DNA of 23,996 bases from an uncultured Bacteroidia bacterium. Its GTDB lineage: Bacteria; Bacteroidota; Bacteroidia; Bacteroidales; CAJPTX01. Every line of letters starts with the position of its first letter. Positions within the stretch are counted from its first letter, which is position 1. Shown here piece after piece: positions 6,794-13,389 of the stretch. The notes beneath the pieces are model-generated. The model was given only the letters and a program-made list of their open reading frames with translations, did no database searches and was not told the DNA's origin. The stretch is from NCBI GenBank assembly GCA_938040915.1, contig CALHZE010000050.1, positions 1-23,996 on the forward strand, written 5' to 3'. A program made the translations under genes and the position numbers.

Positions 6794-7743
6794 TGAAAGA
6801 CACAAACACTATGGAAAACCCACAGTCACAAGAACTTCGCGAAGGAGATTCTTGCTCTCGACTTACCGATACGGAGCTCCTCGAAGAACTCCGCCGCCGT
6901 ATTACGCGCTCGAACCAAACGGTCGAGGAACTGACACAGCTCAACGTGGAGCTCCGCGAAGTGAATAAGAAACTCGAGGAGTCTGAGTCGCTCAAGAGTC
7001 ATTTCATTAGTAACATTACTAATGAAATTATGAACCCCTTTACCTCGATCCTCGGTCTTTCTCGCGCTATCCTCTCTGTGGACAAAGAGGCGTGGAAGAA
7101 GGTGATTCAGATGGTTGCACTCATCCACGCCGAGGCGTTTAGCTTAGACTTCCAGTTCCGGAATATCTTCTTTGCGGCTAAGATCGAGGCGGGAGAACAG
7201 TCGCCGGAAATCCTTAACGTCGATATGCTCGCGCTGGTCGATGGGTTGTTAGACAACTTCCGCTACGAGGTGCGTAAGAAGCGCTTGCGGGTCAATTTCC
7301 ACGACGATAGCCCCTCTAAGGAGGCTGCGCTGTCGTTTAAGACAGATCCGCTGTATGTGCGCCTTATTATGGCTAATCTGCTCAACAACGCCATCAATTT
7401 TAGCTTTGAGAACAACGAAATCGATTTTGCGATGTGTATCAAAGATGGCGAGCTGGTCTTCTCGGTCAAAGACTATGGAGTGGGGATGCCCGAGGAAATG
7501 CAGAAAAAGATCTTCGATCGCTTCGCAAGAGGCGACAATGGGATTAACTCGGTCAACCGCGGGCATGGGTTGGGGCTTTCTGTGAGCAAGGCGATTTTGG
7601 ATCTCCTAGAGGGCTCGATCACCGTAGAAAGCGCTCTAGGGAAAGGGTCGTGCTTTACGGTACGCATCCCCGAGTCTGACATGCCAGTCGAAGGGTTTGC
7701 AGCCGAGAGCAACGAGATCTTTTTTGACGAAGAATCCTTCTAA
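6793..7743 (+). CDS. Histidine-kinase-like protein with His replaced by Asn in the H-box
   Basis: A 316-residue cytoplasmic protein: an N-terminal coiled coil (about 25-68), a HisKA-like helical hairpin (68-130) and an HATPase_c domain (185-295). The ATPase boxes look intact: N-box LIMANLLNNAINFS (191-204), DYGVGMP (227-233), FDRFARGD (241-248) and GHGLGLS (257-263). The H-box reads SNITNEIMNP (73-82). Where kinases have S/T-H-E-I, this has T76-N77-E78, so the phosphorylated His is Asn77. E78 and N81 keep the E-x-x-N arrangement linked to phosphatase activity in HisKA proteins. It has no sensor, membrane or receiver domain. Lying between cheR and cheD, it may be an ATP-binding phosphatase or adaptor acting on CheY or CheB rather than a kinase. 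That role is inference; the substitution is read directly. Confidence 0.93.
   Translation: MKDTNTMENPQSQELREGDSCSRLTDTELLEELRRRITRSNQTVEELTQLNVELREVNKKLEESESLKSHFISNITNEIMNPFTSILGLSRAILSVDKEAWKKVIQMVALIHAEAFSLDFQFRNIFFAAKIEAGEQSPEILNVDMLALVDGLLDNFRYEVRKKRLRVNFHDDSPSKEAALSFKTDPLYVRLIMANLLNNAINFSFENNEIDFAMCIKDGELVFSVKDYGVGMPEEMQKKIFDRFARGDNGINSVNRGHGLGLSVSKAILDLLEGSITVESALGKGSCFTVRIPESDMPVEGFAAESNEIFFDEESF
7001..7028. repeat. Perfect 28-bp palindrome inside the H-box codons
   Basis: The left arm ATTTCATTAGTAA (7001-7013) is the exact reverse complement of 7016-7028, with a 2-nt centre CA. It spans the codons for residues 71-78 plus flanks, including the Asn77 codon AAT at 7021-7023. It is also more AT-rich than its surroundings. 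Confidence 0.95.
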
Positions 7744-7745
7744 CG

Positions 7746-8210
7746 ATGCCAGCACGCGAGACGCACTTTCTCTATCCTGCCGCCCTCTTTGCGAGCAAGG
7801 ACTCAGTGACGGTTTCGACGATTCTTGGCTCGTGTGTAGCGGTGTGTTTCTTTGATAAGGCTAAGAACATCGGGGGGATCAACCACTTTATGCTCCCTCT
7901 CTGGAATGGACAAGGGCTCGAAAGCCCAAAATATGGGAATGTAGCCATCCGGAAACTGCTCCAGAAGATGGAATCTCTCGGTTCGCGAAAGGAAGACCTT
8001 GTGGCCAAAATCTTCGGGGGTGGGGAGGTTATCGAAACGGGGACGCATTTCCAAATTGGACAACGGAACATACAGACCGCCGAGGATGAGCTAAAGAATC
8101 TCGGAATCCCGATCATTGCTCGTAGCACGGGGGGAAAAAACGGGCGGAAGCTGGAGTTTGACACAGAAACGGGGGCTGTTCGTCAACGTTTGATTCAAAA
8201 GACTATGTAA
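7746..8210 (+). CDS. cheD: Chemoreceptor glutamine deamidase CheD
   Basis: CheD deamidates receptor glutamines to create methylation sites. The 154-residue protein has the family core TILGSCVAVCFFD with catalytic Cys30, and GGINHFMLP with His47, 17 residues later as in characterised CheD proteins. A Ser/Thr pair at 24-25 sits where the triad Thr lies. Further family features are KIFGGGEV (88-95) and IGQRNI (104-109). The start is 2 bp after the stop of the kinase-like gene. No CheC is encoded in the window, so the usual CheC-CheD partnership cannot be seen here. Confidence 0.95.
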   Translation: MPARETHFLYPAALFASKDSVTVSTILGSCVAVCFFDKAKNIGGINHFMLPLWNGQGLESPKYGNVAIRKLLQKMESLGSRKEDLVAKIFGGGEVIETGTHFQIGQRNIQTAEDELKNLGIPIIARSTGGKNGRKLEFDTETGAVRQRLIQKTM

Positions 8211-8222
8211 CCCAGAGAGGCG

Positions 8223-9311
8223 ATGCCCAAACTTCGTGTCCTTGTTGTGGATGACTCGGCCGTCGTCCGTCAGACGCTTGCCGAAATCATAGACTCTGAC
8301 CCTCAGCTGGAGGTGATGGCTACGGCGGCAGATCCTTTTTTTGCCGCACAGAAGATCGCAGAAGAGGTGCCCGACGTGATCACCCTCGATGTGGAAATGC
8401 CGCGGATGGATGGGCTTACCTTCCTTCGGAAGATTATGAGCCAACACCCTATCCCCGTGGTTATCATCTCGAGTTTGACTGAACAGGGCACCTCCACAGG
8501 GATGAAGGCTCTGGAGCTCGGGGCGGTCGAGATTATTACGAAGCCGCAGATGAACACGCGACAGTTCATAGAGGAGTCGCGCATCCGAATTTGTGATGCC
8601 GTCAAGGCTGCGGCATATGCCCGTTTGCGTCGCCCCACGAGAACATCTGGGGAAACACCTGAGGTGCGCCACGTCGGTCCGAAGTATTCGGCCGATGCTA
8701 TCTTACCGGCAGGTCACCCGACGAGCATGATTAAAACCACAGAGCTGGTCGTTGCGGTCGGAGCCTCGACAGGAGGGACTGAGGCGCTTACCACCTTTCT
8801 CAAGCAAATGCCTATCGATTGTCCGGGGATTGTCATTGTGCAACACATGCCCGAGAAGTTTACGACCTCTTTTGCCAATCGGCTCAACGAAATCTGTCAG
8901 ATTACGGTAAAGGAAGCCGCTAATAACGACACCGTCTTGAGAGGGCAAGCGTTAATAGCCCCAGGCAATTACCACATGTTACTCAAACGCTCGGGAGCTA
9001 AGTATTACGTTGAGGTGCGCGAGGGTCCGTTGGTCAATCGACATCGCCCGTCGGTAGATGTCCTCTTCCGCAGTGCTGCTCGTTACGTGGGAGCGAATGC
9101 TATCGGGGTTATCATGACGGGGATGGGCGATGATGGGGCGAAAGGTCTCCTCGAGATGAAGGAGGCAGGAGCGCGCACTGTGGCGCAAGATGAAAAGAGC
9201 TGTGTCGTCTTTGGGATGCCTAAGGAGGCGATTAAGCTCGGGGCAGCCGATCGGGTCGTGTCGCTTGATCAGATAGCCGGCGAGGTACTCAAGCTCGCGA
9301 AAGCATTCTAG
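8223..9311 (+). CDS. cheB: Chemotaxis methylesterase/response regulator CheB
   Basis: CheB removes receptor methyl groups when phosphorylated by CheA. The 362-residue protein has an N-terminal receiver (VLVVDDSAVVR; phospho-acceptor D56 in ITLDVEMPRMDG; K108) joined by a linker (about 130-172) to the esterase domain. The catalytic triad is visible: Ser182 in VGASTGGTEAL, His208 in VQHMP and Asp303 in MTGMGDDG. Length and motif spacing are normal for the family. It is the last gene of the chemotaxis operon, with a terminator about 50 bp after its stop. Confidence 0.97.
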   Translation: MPKLRVLVVDDSAVVRQTLAEIIDSDPQLEVMATAADPFFAAQKIAEEVPDVITLDVEMPRMDGLTFLRKIMSQHPIPVVIISSLTEQGTSTGMKALELGAVEIITKPQMNTRQFIEESRIRICDAVKAAAYARLRRPTRTSGETPEVRHVGPKYSADAILPAGHPTSMIKTTELVVAVGASTGGTEALTTFLKQMPIDCPGIVIVQHMPEKFTTSFANRLNEICQITVKEAANNDTVLRGQALIAPGNYHMLLKRSGAKYYVEVREGPLVNRHRPSVDVLFRSAARYVGANAIGVIMTGMGDDGAKGLLEMKEAGARTVAQDEKSCVVFGMPKEAIKLGAADRVVSLDQIAGEVLKLAKAF

Positions 9312-9359
9312 CCCCCGTGGGTCAGTTGGTGTTTGTTATGTATAAACCCAAGAGGCGCA

Positions 9360-9389
9360 GGACGTGTTATACCGCGTCTCTTTTTTTTT
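9360..9389 (+). terminator. Intrinsic terminator of the chemotaxis operon
   Basis: The GACGTG (9361-9366) and CGCGTC (9373-9378) arms pair with one G-U. An outer G-U pair is possible and the loop is TTATAC. A run of nine T follows at 9381-9389. It lies between cheB and the outer-membrane protein gene. Confidence 0.75.
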
Positions 9390-9403
9390 GTAAAAACACA
9401 GTT

Positions 9404-9895
9404 ATGAAAAAGAAACTCGGTGTTATCCTTTTCCTTTTGGTGGCTTCGTGCCCCTTTTTTAGTTCTAAAGCCCAAGCGCAATATCATTACGAATGGGGCG
9501 TCGGGGTAAAATTCGGCTCGCCGTGGGCAAGTATTAACCTTAAGCATTTTCTCAACAATCAGCAAGCGATTGAGGGGTTACTGCATCTTTGGGGTTCTGG
9601 CGTCGGTGTCACGGGGCTTTACGAACGGCATTTCATGATAGATGCTGCTCCTGGCTTGCGGTGGTATATTGGTGGTGGAGCACACTTGGCGGTGCAAGGC
9701 AGTGGTGGTTATAATCCGTATTCTGGGGTTGATCATGGCACGGCTTATTTGGGGGTAGATGGCGTCATCGGCTTAGAGTACTCTTTTGAGAAATACCCAC
9801 TTGCTTTGGCTGTAGACGCGTCGCCGTTGCTGAACATTGTCGGCGGTCCATCTTTTTGGTGGAATACTGGTTTGGCGGTTCGTTATACCTTCTAA
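9404..9895 (+). CDS. Small secreted outer-membrane beta-barrel protein
   Basis: A 163-residue protein of no recognised named family. The ATG at 9404 is chosen because it begins a clear signal peptide: MKKKLGVILFLLV, then a small-residue cleavage region ending KAQAQ. An in-frame upstream start at 9317 would run through the terminator hairpin. The mature part is rich in Gly and aromatic residues in alternating patterns (YEWGVGVKFGSPWASI, GLRWYIGGGAHLAVQ, LEYSF) and ends GLAVRYTF with a terminal Phe, typical of outer-membrane barrels. About 140 mature residues fit a small barrel of around eight strands. It follows the chemotaxis terminator, so it is probably a separate unit. Its role is unknown. 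Confidence 0.8.
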   Translation: MKKKLGVILFLLVASCPFFSSKAQAQYHYEWGVGVKFGSPWASINLKHFLNNQQAIEGLLHLWGSGVGVTGLYERHFMIDAAPGLRWYIGGGAHLAVQGSGGYNPYSGVDHGTAYLGVDGVIGLEYSFEKYPLALAVDASPLLNIVGGPSFWWNTGLAVRYTF

Positions 9896-9899
9896 ATTT

Positions 9900-9915
9900 T
9901 GCCCAAAAGTGGGCA
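9900..9915 (+). terminator. Weak hairpin after the outer-membrane protein gene
   Basis: TGCCC-AAAAGT-GGGCA, 5-bp stem, starting 4 bp after the stop codon at 9895. There is no clear T-run downstream, so it may be a weak terminator or only a stabilising 3' hairpin. Confidence 0.3.
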
Positions 9916-10009
9916 TTGAGGCAGCTCTTTGAGAGAAAAAGTTGAGAAGCGTATTCTATTGATAGCCTTTGCGAAAGGACGATTGTGTACAAAAATTATC
10001 CGCTCGTAT

Positions 10010-10040
10010 TTTGCTAATTAGAAAAAGAGTTCTACCTTTG
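10010..10040 (+). promoter_or_regulatory. Bacteroidota-type promoter of tRNA-Glu/rpsT
   Basis: TTTG at 10010-10013, a 19-bp spacer, then TACCTTTG at 10033-10040. This matches the -33/-7 consensus at normal spacing and is the best promoter in the window. It should start transcription near 10046, about 27 bp before the tRNA. Confidence 0.85.
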
Positions 10041-10072
10041 CTCTCGGTTTAAGGGTTACGGATTTACAGAGT

Positions 10073-10144
10073 GGCCCGTTCGTCTAGGGGTTAGGACGCA
10101 AGGTTTTCATCCTTGTAACAGCGGTTCGATTCCGCTACGGGCTA
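10073..10144 (+). tRNA. tRNA-Glu (anticodon TTC)
   Basis: A full cloverleaf can be drawn by eye. The acceptor arm GGCCCGT pairs with ACGGGCT (one G-U). The D-arm contains TCTAGGGGTTAGGA. The anticodon stem CAAGG/CCTTG closes the loop TTTTCAT, giving anticodon TTC. The T-arm is AGCGG-TTCGATT-CCGCT. The discriminator base is A, and CCA is not encoded. It lies 21 bp upstream of rpsT and probably shares its promoter. Confidence 0.97.
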
Positions 10145-10165
10145 CAACAATTTCGAAGGTTTGAA

Positions 10166-10423
10166 ATGGCAAACATTAAGTCGGCAAAGAAACGGATACG
10201 TCAGAACGAGAAGCGTCGTTTGCACAATCGTTATTATGCAAAGACGGCGCGTAATTTGGTTCGTTCGATTCGTGCTTCTAAGGACGCGAGTGACGTTGAT
10301 GCAAAGTTGCCTCTCGCTATGAAGCAATTGGACAAACTGGTAAAGATGAATATCATTCATCGCAACAAGGCAGCTAACCTGAAGTCGTCTATTGCGTTGC
10401 ATGCGAACTCTTTACGAGCTTAG
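10166..10423 (+). CDS. rpsT: 30S ribosomal protein S20
   Basis: The 85-residue, highly basic protein starts MANIKSAKKRIRQNEKRRLH, the classic S20 N-terminus. It continues with helical segments (RNLVRSIRASKDA, KLVKMNIIHRNKAANLKS) that bind the 5' domain of 16S rRNA in the small subunit. Length is normal for the family. It follows tRNA-Glu closely and is followed by a strong hairpin terminator. Confidence 0.97.
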   Translation: MANIKSAKKRIRQNEKRRLHNRYYAKTARNLVRSIRASKDASDVDAKLPLAMKQLDKLVKMNIIHRNKAANLKSSIALHANSLRA

Positions 10424-10444
10424 TATCAGTTACGTGAGACTCCG

Positions 10445-10484
10445 CAGGGGGGAAGCCTAATGAGGTTTCTCCCCTGTCTATTTT
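10445..10484 (+). terminator. Strong terminator after rpsT
   Basis: Arms 10445-10458 and 10463-10476 form a 14-bp stem (CAGGGG at its base, two G-U pairs) with loop AATG. They are followed by TCTATTTT. It starts 22 bp after the rpsT stop. Confidence 0.8.
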
Positions 10485-10861
10485 ACCCCAAAAGGTCGGG
10501 ACATTCCGTCCCCTCCATTCGATTGTTGTGATATGGGTGAAACAGGCTGCGTCTGGTTTTTGTCCCTACCTTTCGTACATTGTCTCACACGAATCTTTCT
10601 CCCCCTTGCGGGAGCGGGTAAACATAATACCACTAATCCCATGAAGAGGGCGCTTACTAATAGCCTAAGGGGAGCGTAGAGCACCTAGGACTATTGGCAA
10701 ACCGTTTATTTCCCATTTCGCCTCTCTTAGGCACAAGTGTCTAGAAAAGTCAGGATGAAGGGGGAGGGGCGTCTTTTCCTAGGGGCGCATTTCGCGGTTC
10801 TACGCGGGCTACTGGTGGCATGTGTCAAGAACTCCCTTCTCCGTCCCTCCCTGTAGGGTTT

Positions 10862-10885
10862 TAGCGTGCTGACCACGCTATTTTA
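10862..10885 (+). terminator. Hairpin with short T-run in intergenic region
   Basis: TAGCGTG (10862-10868) pairs perfectly with CACGCTA (10874-10880), loop CTGAC, followed by TTTTATC. It looks like an intrinsic terminator, but no upstream gene within 400 bp needs one. Confidence 0.5.
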
Positions 10886-10886
10886 T

Positions 10887-10903
10887 CTATTGATTATCAA
10901 TAG
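10887..10903. repeat. Perfect short inverted repeat
   Basis: CTATTGAT-T-ATCAATAG: 8-bp arms around one base. It lies immediately after the preceding hairpin and just before the next terminator-like element. Confidence 0.7.
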
Positions 10904-10913
10904 GTGTGCGTCT

Positions 10914-10944
10914 ATGGGCGCAACGAGATGCATCCGTTTTTTTT
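10914..10944 (+). terminator. Degenerate copy of the recurrent ACGGACGCA-type terminator
   Basis: ATGGGCGCA (10914-10922) pairs with TGCATCCGT (10929-10937) with one mismatch and two G-U pairs. The loop is ACGAGA and a run of eight T follows. The arms are near-copies of those at 15320-15343 and 18645-18667. Confidence 0.55.
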
Positions 10945-11056
10945 GAGTTTTGACATACGTTCCTATAAACTCCATTCCCATTGCATCGCTCGGAGAAATA
11001 CCGCTAGCCCAGAGTTTCGACAAACCGTCGCTCCCGCGTAGGATCGTTTTTCGTGC

Positions 11057-11064
11057 TATCTTTG
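11057..11064 (+). promoter_or_regulatory. -7 box of the thioesterase-porQ-cmk-ispH-manA operon
   Basis: TATCTTTG is an exact TAnnTTTG match, ending 37 bp before the first start codon at 11102. No clear TTTG -33 element lies at the usual distance. Confidence 0.6.
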
Positions 11065-11101
11065 TACGAACATTAGGGACTATCCATACCGATTGGCTTG
11101 A

Positions 11102-11566
11102 ATGGACACGACACAGTTGGCAATACAAGACCTTTATGCAGAACCCTACCGCCATTGCTTCGGTTGCGGCTCTGACAATCTCGCCGGTTGGCACATCAAA
11201 AGTTATGTCAGGGGCGAAGACGTCGTTGCACACTATACGCCACGACCCGAGTACACGGGCGGCGTCCCCGAATTTCTCTACGGAGGACTGTTGGCGGCTA
11301 TCCTTGATTGCCACGGCACGGCCGCCGCTGCCGCATTCTACCATCGTGCACAGGGCTACGAACTAGGGCGCGAGCCCCTCATGCGTTGCGTTACGGGCTC
11401 GTTGACCGTGAATTACCGAAAGCCCACCCCCATGGGGCAGGAACTAGAGCTTGTCGCCCGTTGCCTCTCTATCGAGGGACGCAAGGTTAACCTCGAACTA
11501 GCCGTCAGCATCGGCGACACCCAGTTCTGTGACGGCTCTATGCTTGCCGTGCGGGTAAAGGAGTAA
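11102..11566 (+). CDS. PaaI-type hotdog thioesterase
   Basis: A 154-residue hotdog-fold protein of the PaaI/acyl-CoA thioesterase type. It begins with the Cys-rich motif HCFGCGSDNLAGWHIKS seen in one PaaI-like subgroup. The core helix reads LYGGLLAAILDCHGTAAAAAF (60-80), equivalent to the HGG...L.D helix with candidate catalytic Asp69; the usual His before GG is Tyr here. Strands with GSLTVNYRKPTPMG and LELVARCLSIEGRKVNLEL complete the fold. It is first in the operon, 16 bp before porQ. The substrate is unknown; an acyl-CoA is expected from the family. Confidence 0.82.
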   Translation: MDTTQLAIQDLYAEPYRHCFGCGSDNLAGWHIKSYVRGEDVVAHYTPRPEYTGGVPEFLYGGLLAAILDCHGTAAAAAFYHRAQGYELGREPLMRCVTGSLTVNYRKPTPMGQELELVARCLSIEGRKVNLELAVSIGDTQFCDGSMLAVRVKE

Positions 11567-11582
11567 CCGCGCTCTTGCGCCT

Positions 11583-12698
11583 ATGCACAAGCTCCTCCTT
11601 TCTTTACTCTTCTTTTTGGCGCTACAGACCGCCTTGGCACAGCGGGGGGGCGAGTCTACCTTTGCTTACCTAAAGCTTCCGCTTTCGCCGCGTATTGCTG
11701 CGCTCGGCGGACGCGTCCCAGGGTACGGTGGCGAGAAGGAACTTTCGTTTGCCATCGCTAACCCCGCCTTTGCCTCCTCCCATCTCCACAACGCGGTCGA
11801 GATCACGGGGCATTTGCTTTTTGCTGACGCTAAGTACAATTCGGCAGCCTATTTCTTTGCCCTTGATAGCACGTTGACCCTTGGGACAGACCTTCGTCAA
11901 GTATGGTATGGGCGCTTTGAGCGGCGCGACGAACGAGGGTTTGCTGACGGCTCGTTTGCAGCCTATGAAATGGCATTGGGGTTACACGCTGCTTACCGCT
12001 TCTCTAGTGGTTGGAGCGTCGGTGTCTCCTTGACTCCTCTCTATTCCCTCCTCGAGCGCTACTGGTCTTTAGGGCTTGCGTGCGACTTAGGTGTGGGGTA
12101 TACCGACGCCGAAGGGCTTCTCTCCGCGGGGCTCGTCTTGCAGAACCTCGGGGCAACCCTCAAGAGCTATTCGGGGCGACTCGAGAATGCTCCTTTTGAG
12201 CTTTTGGCAGGCATTAAAGTCCGCGCGAGACACGCTCCGCTGGTCTTTGTCTTTACCCTCCAACACTTGGAAAATTGGCAACGCCGCTTTGTCAGAGAAT
12301 CTGCCTATTCCTCCGTACTCAGAGACGGCGTAAACCCTGACGACAAGCCCTCTCTAATCAGCGAGCTCACCGCCGAGCTCTTCGCACACCCCGTCCTTGG
12401 AGTAGAGTTCCATCCCTTCCGTTACTTCTTTGCTCAGCTGAGTTACAACCACGCGCGACGAATGGAGATGCTCATCCCCAATCAATACTCCACCGAGGGT
12501 TTCGCGTGGGGCTTTGGCGTGCAAGTACAGCGTGTTGCCCTCCGTTACAGTCGTGCTTTCTACCACCACGCGGGCGCGACCAACCATTTCTCGCTTGCCA
12601 TTTACTTCAGTGGCGGACGCGACGCCGCAATGCGTCCTTATCGTCCGTCACCCAGCTCCATTTCCCTTCCTGTAGAACAAAAACCTGTAGACGAATGA
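11583..12698 (+). CDS. porQ: Type IX secretion system protein PorQ
   Basis: A 371-residue outer-membrane protein. It has a signal peptide (MHKLLLSLLFFLALQTALAQ, cleavage near residue 19-20), then the PorQ-like start GGESTFAYLKLPLSPRIAAL and repeated amphipathic strands consistent with a beta barrel (for example LGLHAAYRFSSGWSVGVSLT). In T9SS, as I recall, PorQ takes part in cell-surface attachment or release of cargo with PorU, PorV and PorZ. The identification rests on overall layout and on the downstream neighbours cmk and ispH, an order I recall from Porphyromonas. The C-terminal 25 residues are Pro/Ser-rich. Its stop overlaps the cmk start by 4 bp (ATGA). Confidence 0.85.
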   Translation: MHKLLLSLLFFLALQTALAQRGGESTFAYLKLPLSPRIAALGGRVPGYGGEKELSFAIANPAFASSHLHNAVEITGHLLFADAKYNSAAYFFALDSTLTLGTDLRQVWYGRFERRDERGFADGSFAAYEMALGLHAAYRFSSGWSVGVSLTPLYSLLERYWSLGLACDLGVGYTDAEGLLSAGLVLQNLGATLKSYSGRLENAPFELLAGIKVRARHAPLVFVFTLQHLENWQRRFVRESAYSSVLRDGVNPDDKPSLISELTAELFAHPVLGVEFHPFRYFFAQLSYNHARRMEMLIPNQYSTEGFAWGFGVQVQRVALRYSRAFYHHAGATNHFSLAIYFSGGRDAAMRPYRPSPSSISLPVEQKPVDE

Positions 12699-13387
12699 AA
12701 CGAGGAATTACTATTGCCATCGACGGGCTCTCTTCCTGTGGAAAAAGCACGTTTGCAAAAGCCTTGGCGCACGAATTAGGCTATACATATGTGGACACCG
12801 GAGCGATGTATCGTGCCGTTACCCTCGCTTTTTTGCAGGCAGGGATTACTCACCCCGAGACCCTCTCTGAGCCCGACGTCGAGCGCTTTTTAACCCAACA
12901 CACGGTCGCTTTCCAAACCGTCGACGGCGAGCAACGCGTCGCCCTTGACGGACGTCCCCTAGACCACGAGATCCGCACCGCCGAGGTTAATGCTATTGTG
13001 AGTAACGTGGCTTCGATCCCAGCCGTGCGCCGCGCCCTAGTGCGTCAACAACAAGCCCTTGGCGTAGACGGCGCTATCGTCATGGACGGTCGCGATATTG
13101 GGCAAACCGTTTTTCCCAACGCCGAGCTTAAGATCTTTATGGTGGCTAGCAACGAGGTGCGTGCACAGCGACGTTTTGACGAGTTGAAAGCTAAGGGCAT
13201 GCCCGCCGACTATGACGAAGTTTATAACAATCTCGTCTATCGAGACCACGTCGACCAAAACCGTGCCTGTGACCCCATGCGCAAGGCAAACGACGCCATC
13301 GAGTTAGACAACTCACACATGACCCCTGCCGAGCAGATGACTTGGATTCTCCCCATCGTCCACCAACGGATAAACGATTTGGCGTAA
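12695..13387 (+). CDS. cmk: Cytidylate kinase
   Basis: Cmk phosphorylates CMP/dCMP with ATP in the cytoplasm. The start at 12695 is chosen because the protein then begins MKRGITIAIDGLSSCGKSTF, with the P-loop at 11-19. The frame is open further upstream but that part overlaps porQ and is not family-like. At 230 residues the length is normal. Other signatures are YVDTGAMYRAVTL, the inserted CMP-binding region with AIVSNVASIPAVRRALVRQQ, DGRDIGQTVFPNAELKIFM, and the lid Arg pair in RAQRRFDEL. The coupling ATGA with porQ suggests translational coupling. Confidence 0.96.
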   Translation: MKRGITIAIDGLSSCGKSTFAKALAHELGYTYVDTGAMYRAVTLAFLQAGITHPETLSEPDVERFLTQHTVAFQTVDGEQRVALDGRPLDHEIRTAEVNAIVSNVASIPAVRRALVRQQQALGVDGAIVMDGRDIGQTVFPNAELKIFMVASNEVRAQRRFDELKAKGMPADYDEVYNNLVYRDHVDQNRACDPMRKANDAIELDNSHMTPAEQMTWILPIVHQRINDLA

Positions 13388-13389
13388 CC

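Larger units (their letters stand above)
10485..11056. other. Gene-free, hairpin-rich intergenic stretch
   Basis: About 570 bp with no convincing coding frame. Besides the terminator-like elements listed separately, small perfect hairpins occur at 10498-10512 (GGGAC/GTCCC) and 10599-10614 (CTCCC/GGGAG). I looked for hallmark sequences of RNase P RNA, tmRNA, 6S RNA and SRP RNA and did not see them. A small non-coding RNA is possible but unproven. Confidence 0.5.

Noticed and set aside
10132..10160. tRNA-linked integration site
   Set aside because: The 3' end of tRNA-Glu is not repeated elsewhere in the window that I can see, and it is followed directly by rpsT, so there is no sign of an inserted element.
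10478..10684. Minus-strand frame of 68 codons with a hydrophobic N-terminus in the rpsT downstream gap
   Set aside because: It needs a GTG start, runs into the rpsT terminator region, has no clear minus-strand promoter, and its second half is low-information sequence. It could be a tiny exported peptide but there is too little support.
10950..11366. 138-codon frame overlapping the thioesterase start
   Set aside because: Its second half is an out-of-frame reading of the thioesterase gene and its first half precedes the promoter box at 11057.
12506..12694. N-terminal extension of cmk
   Set aside because: The extra 63 residues overlap porQ in another frame and precede the family start by far. 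The ATGA overlap at 12695 gives a normal-length enzyme.
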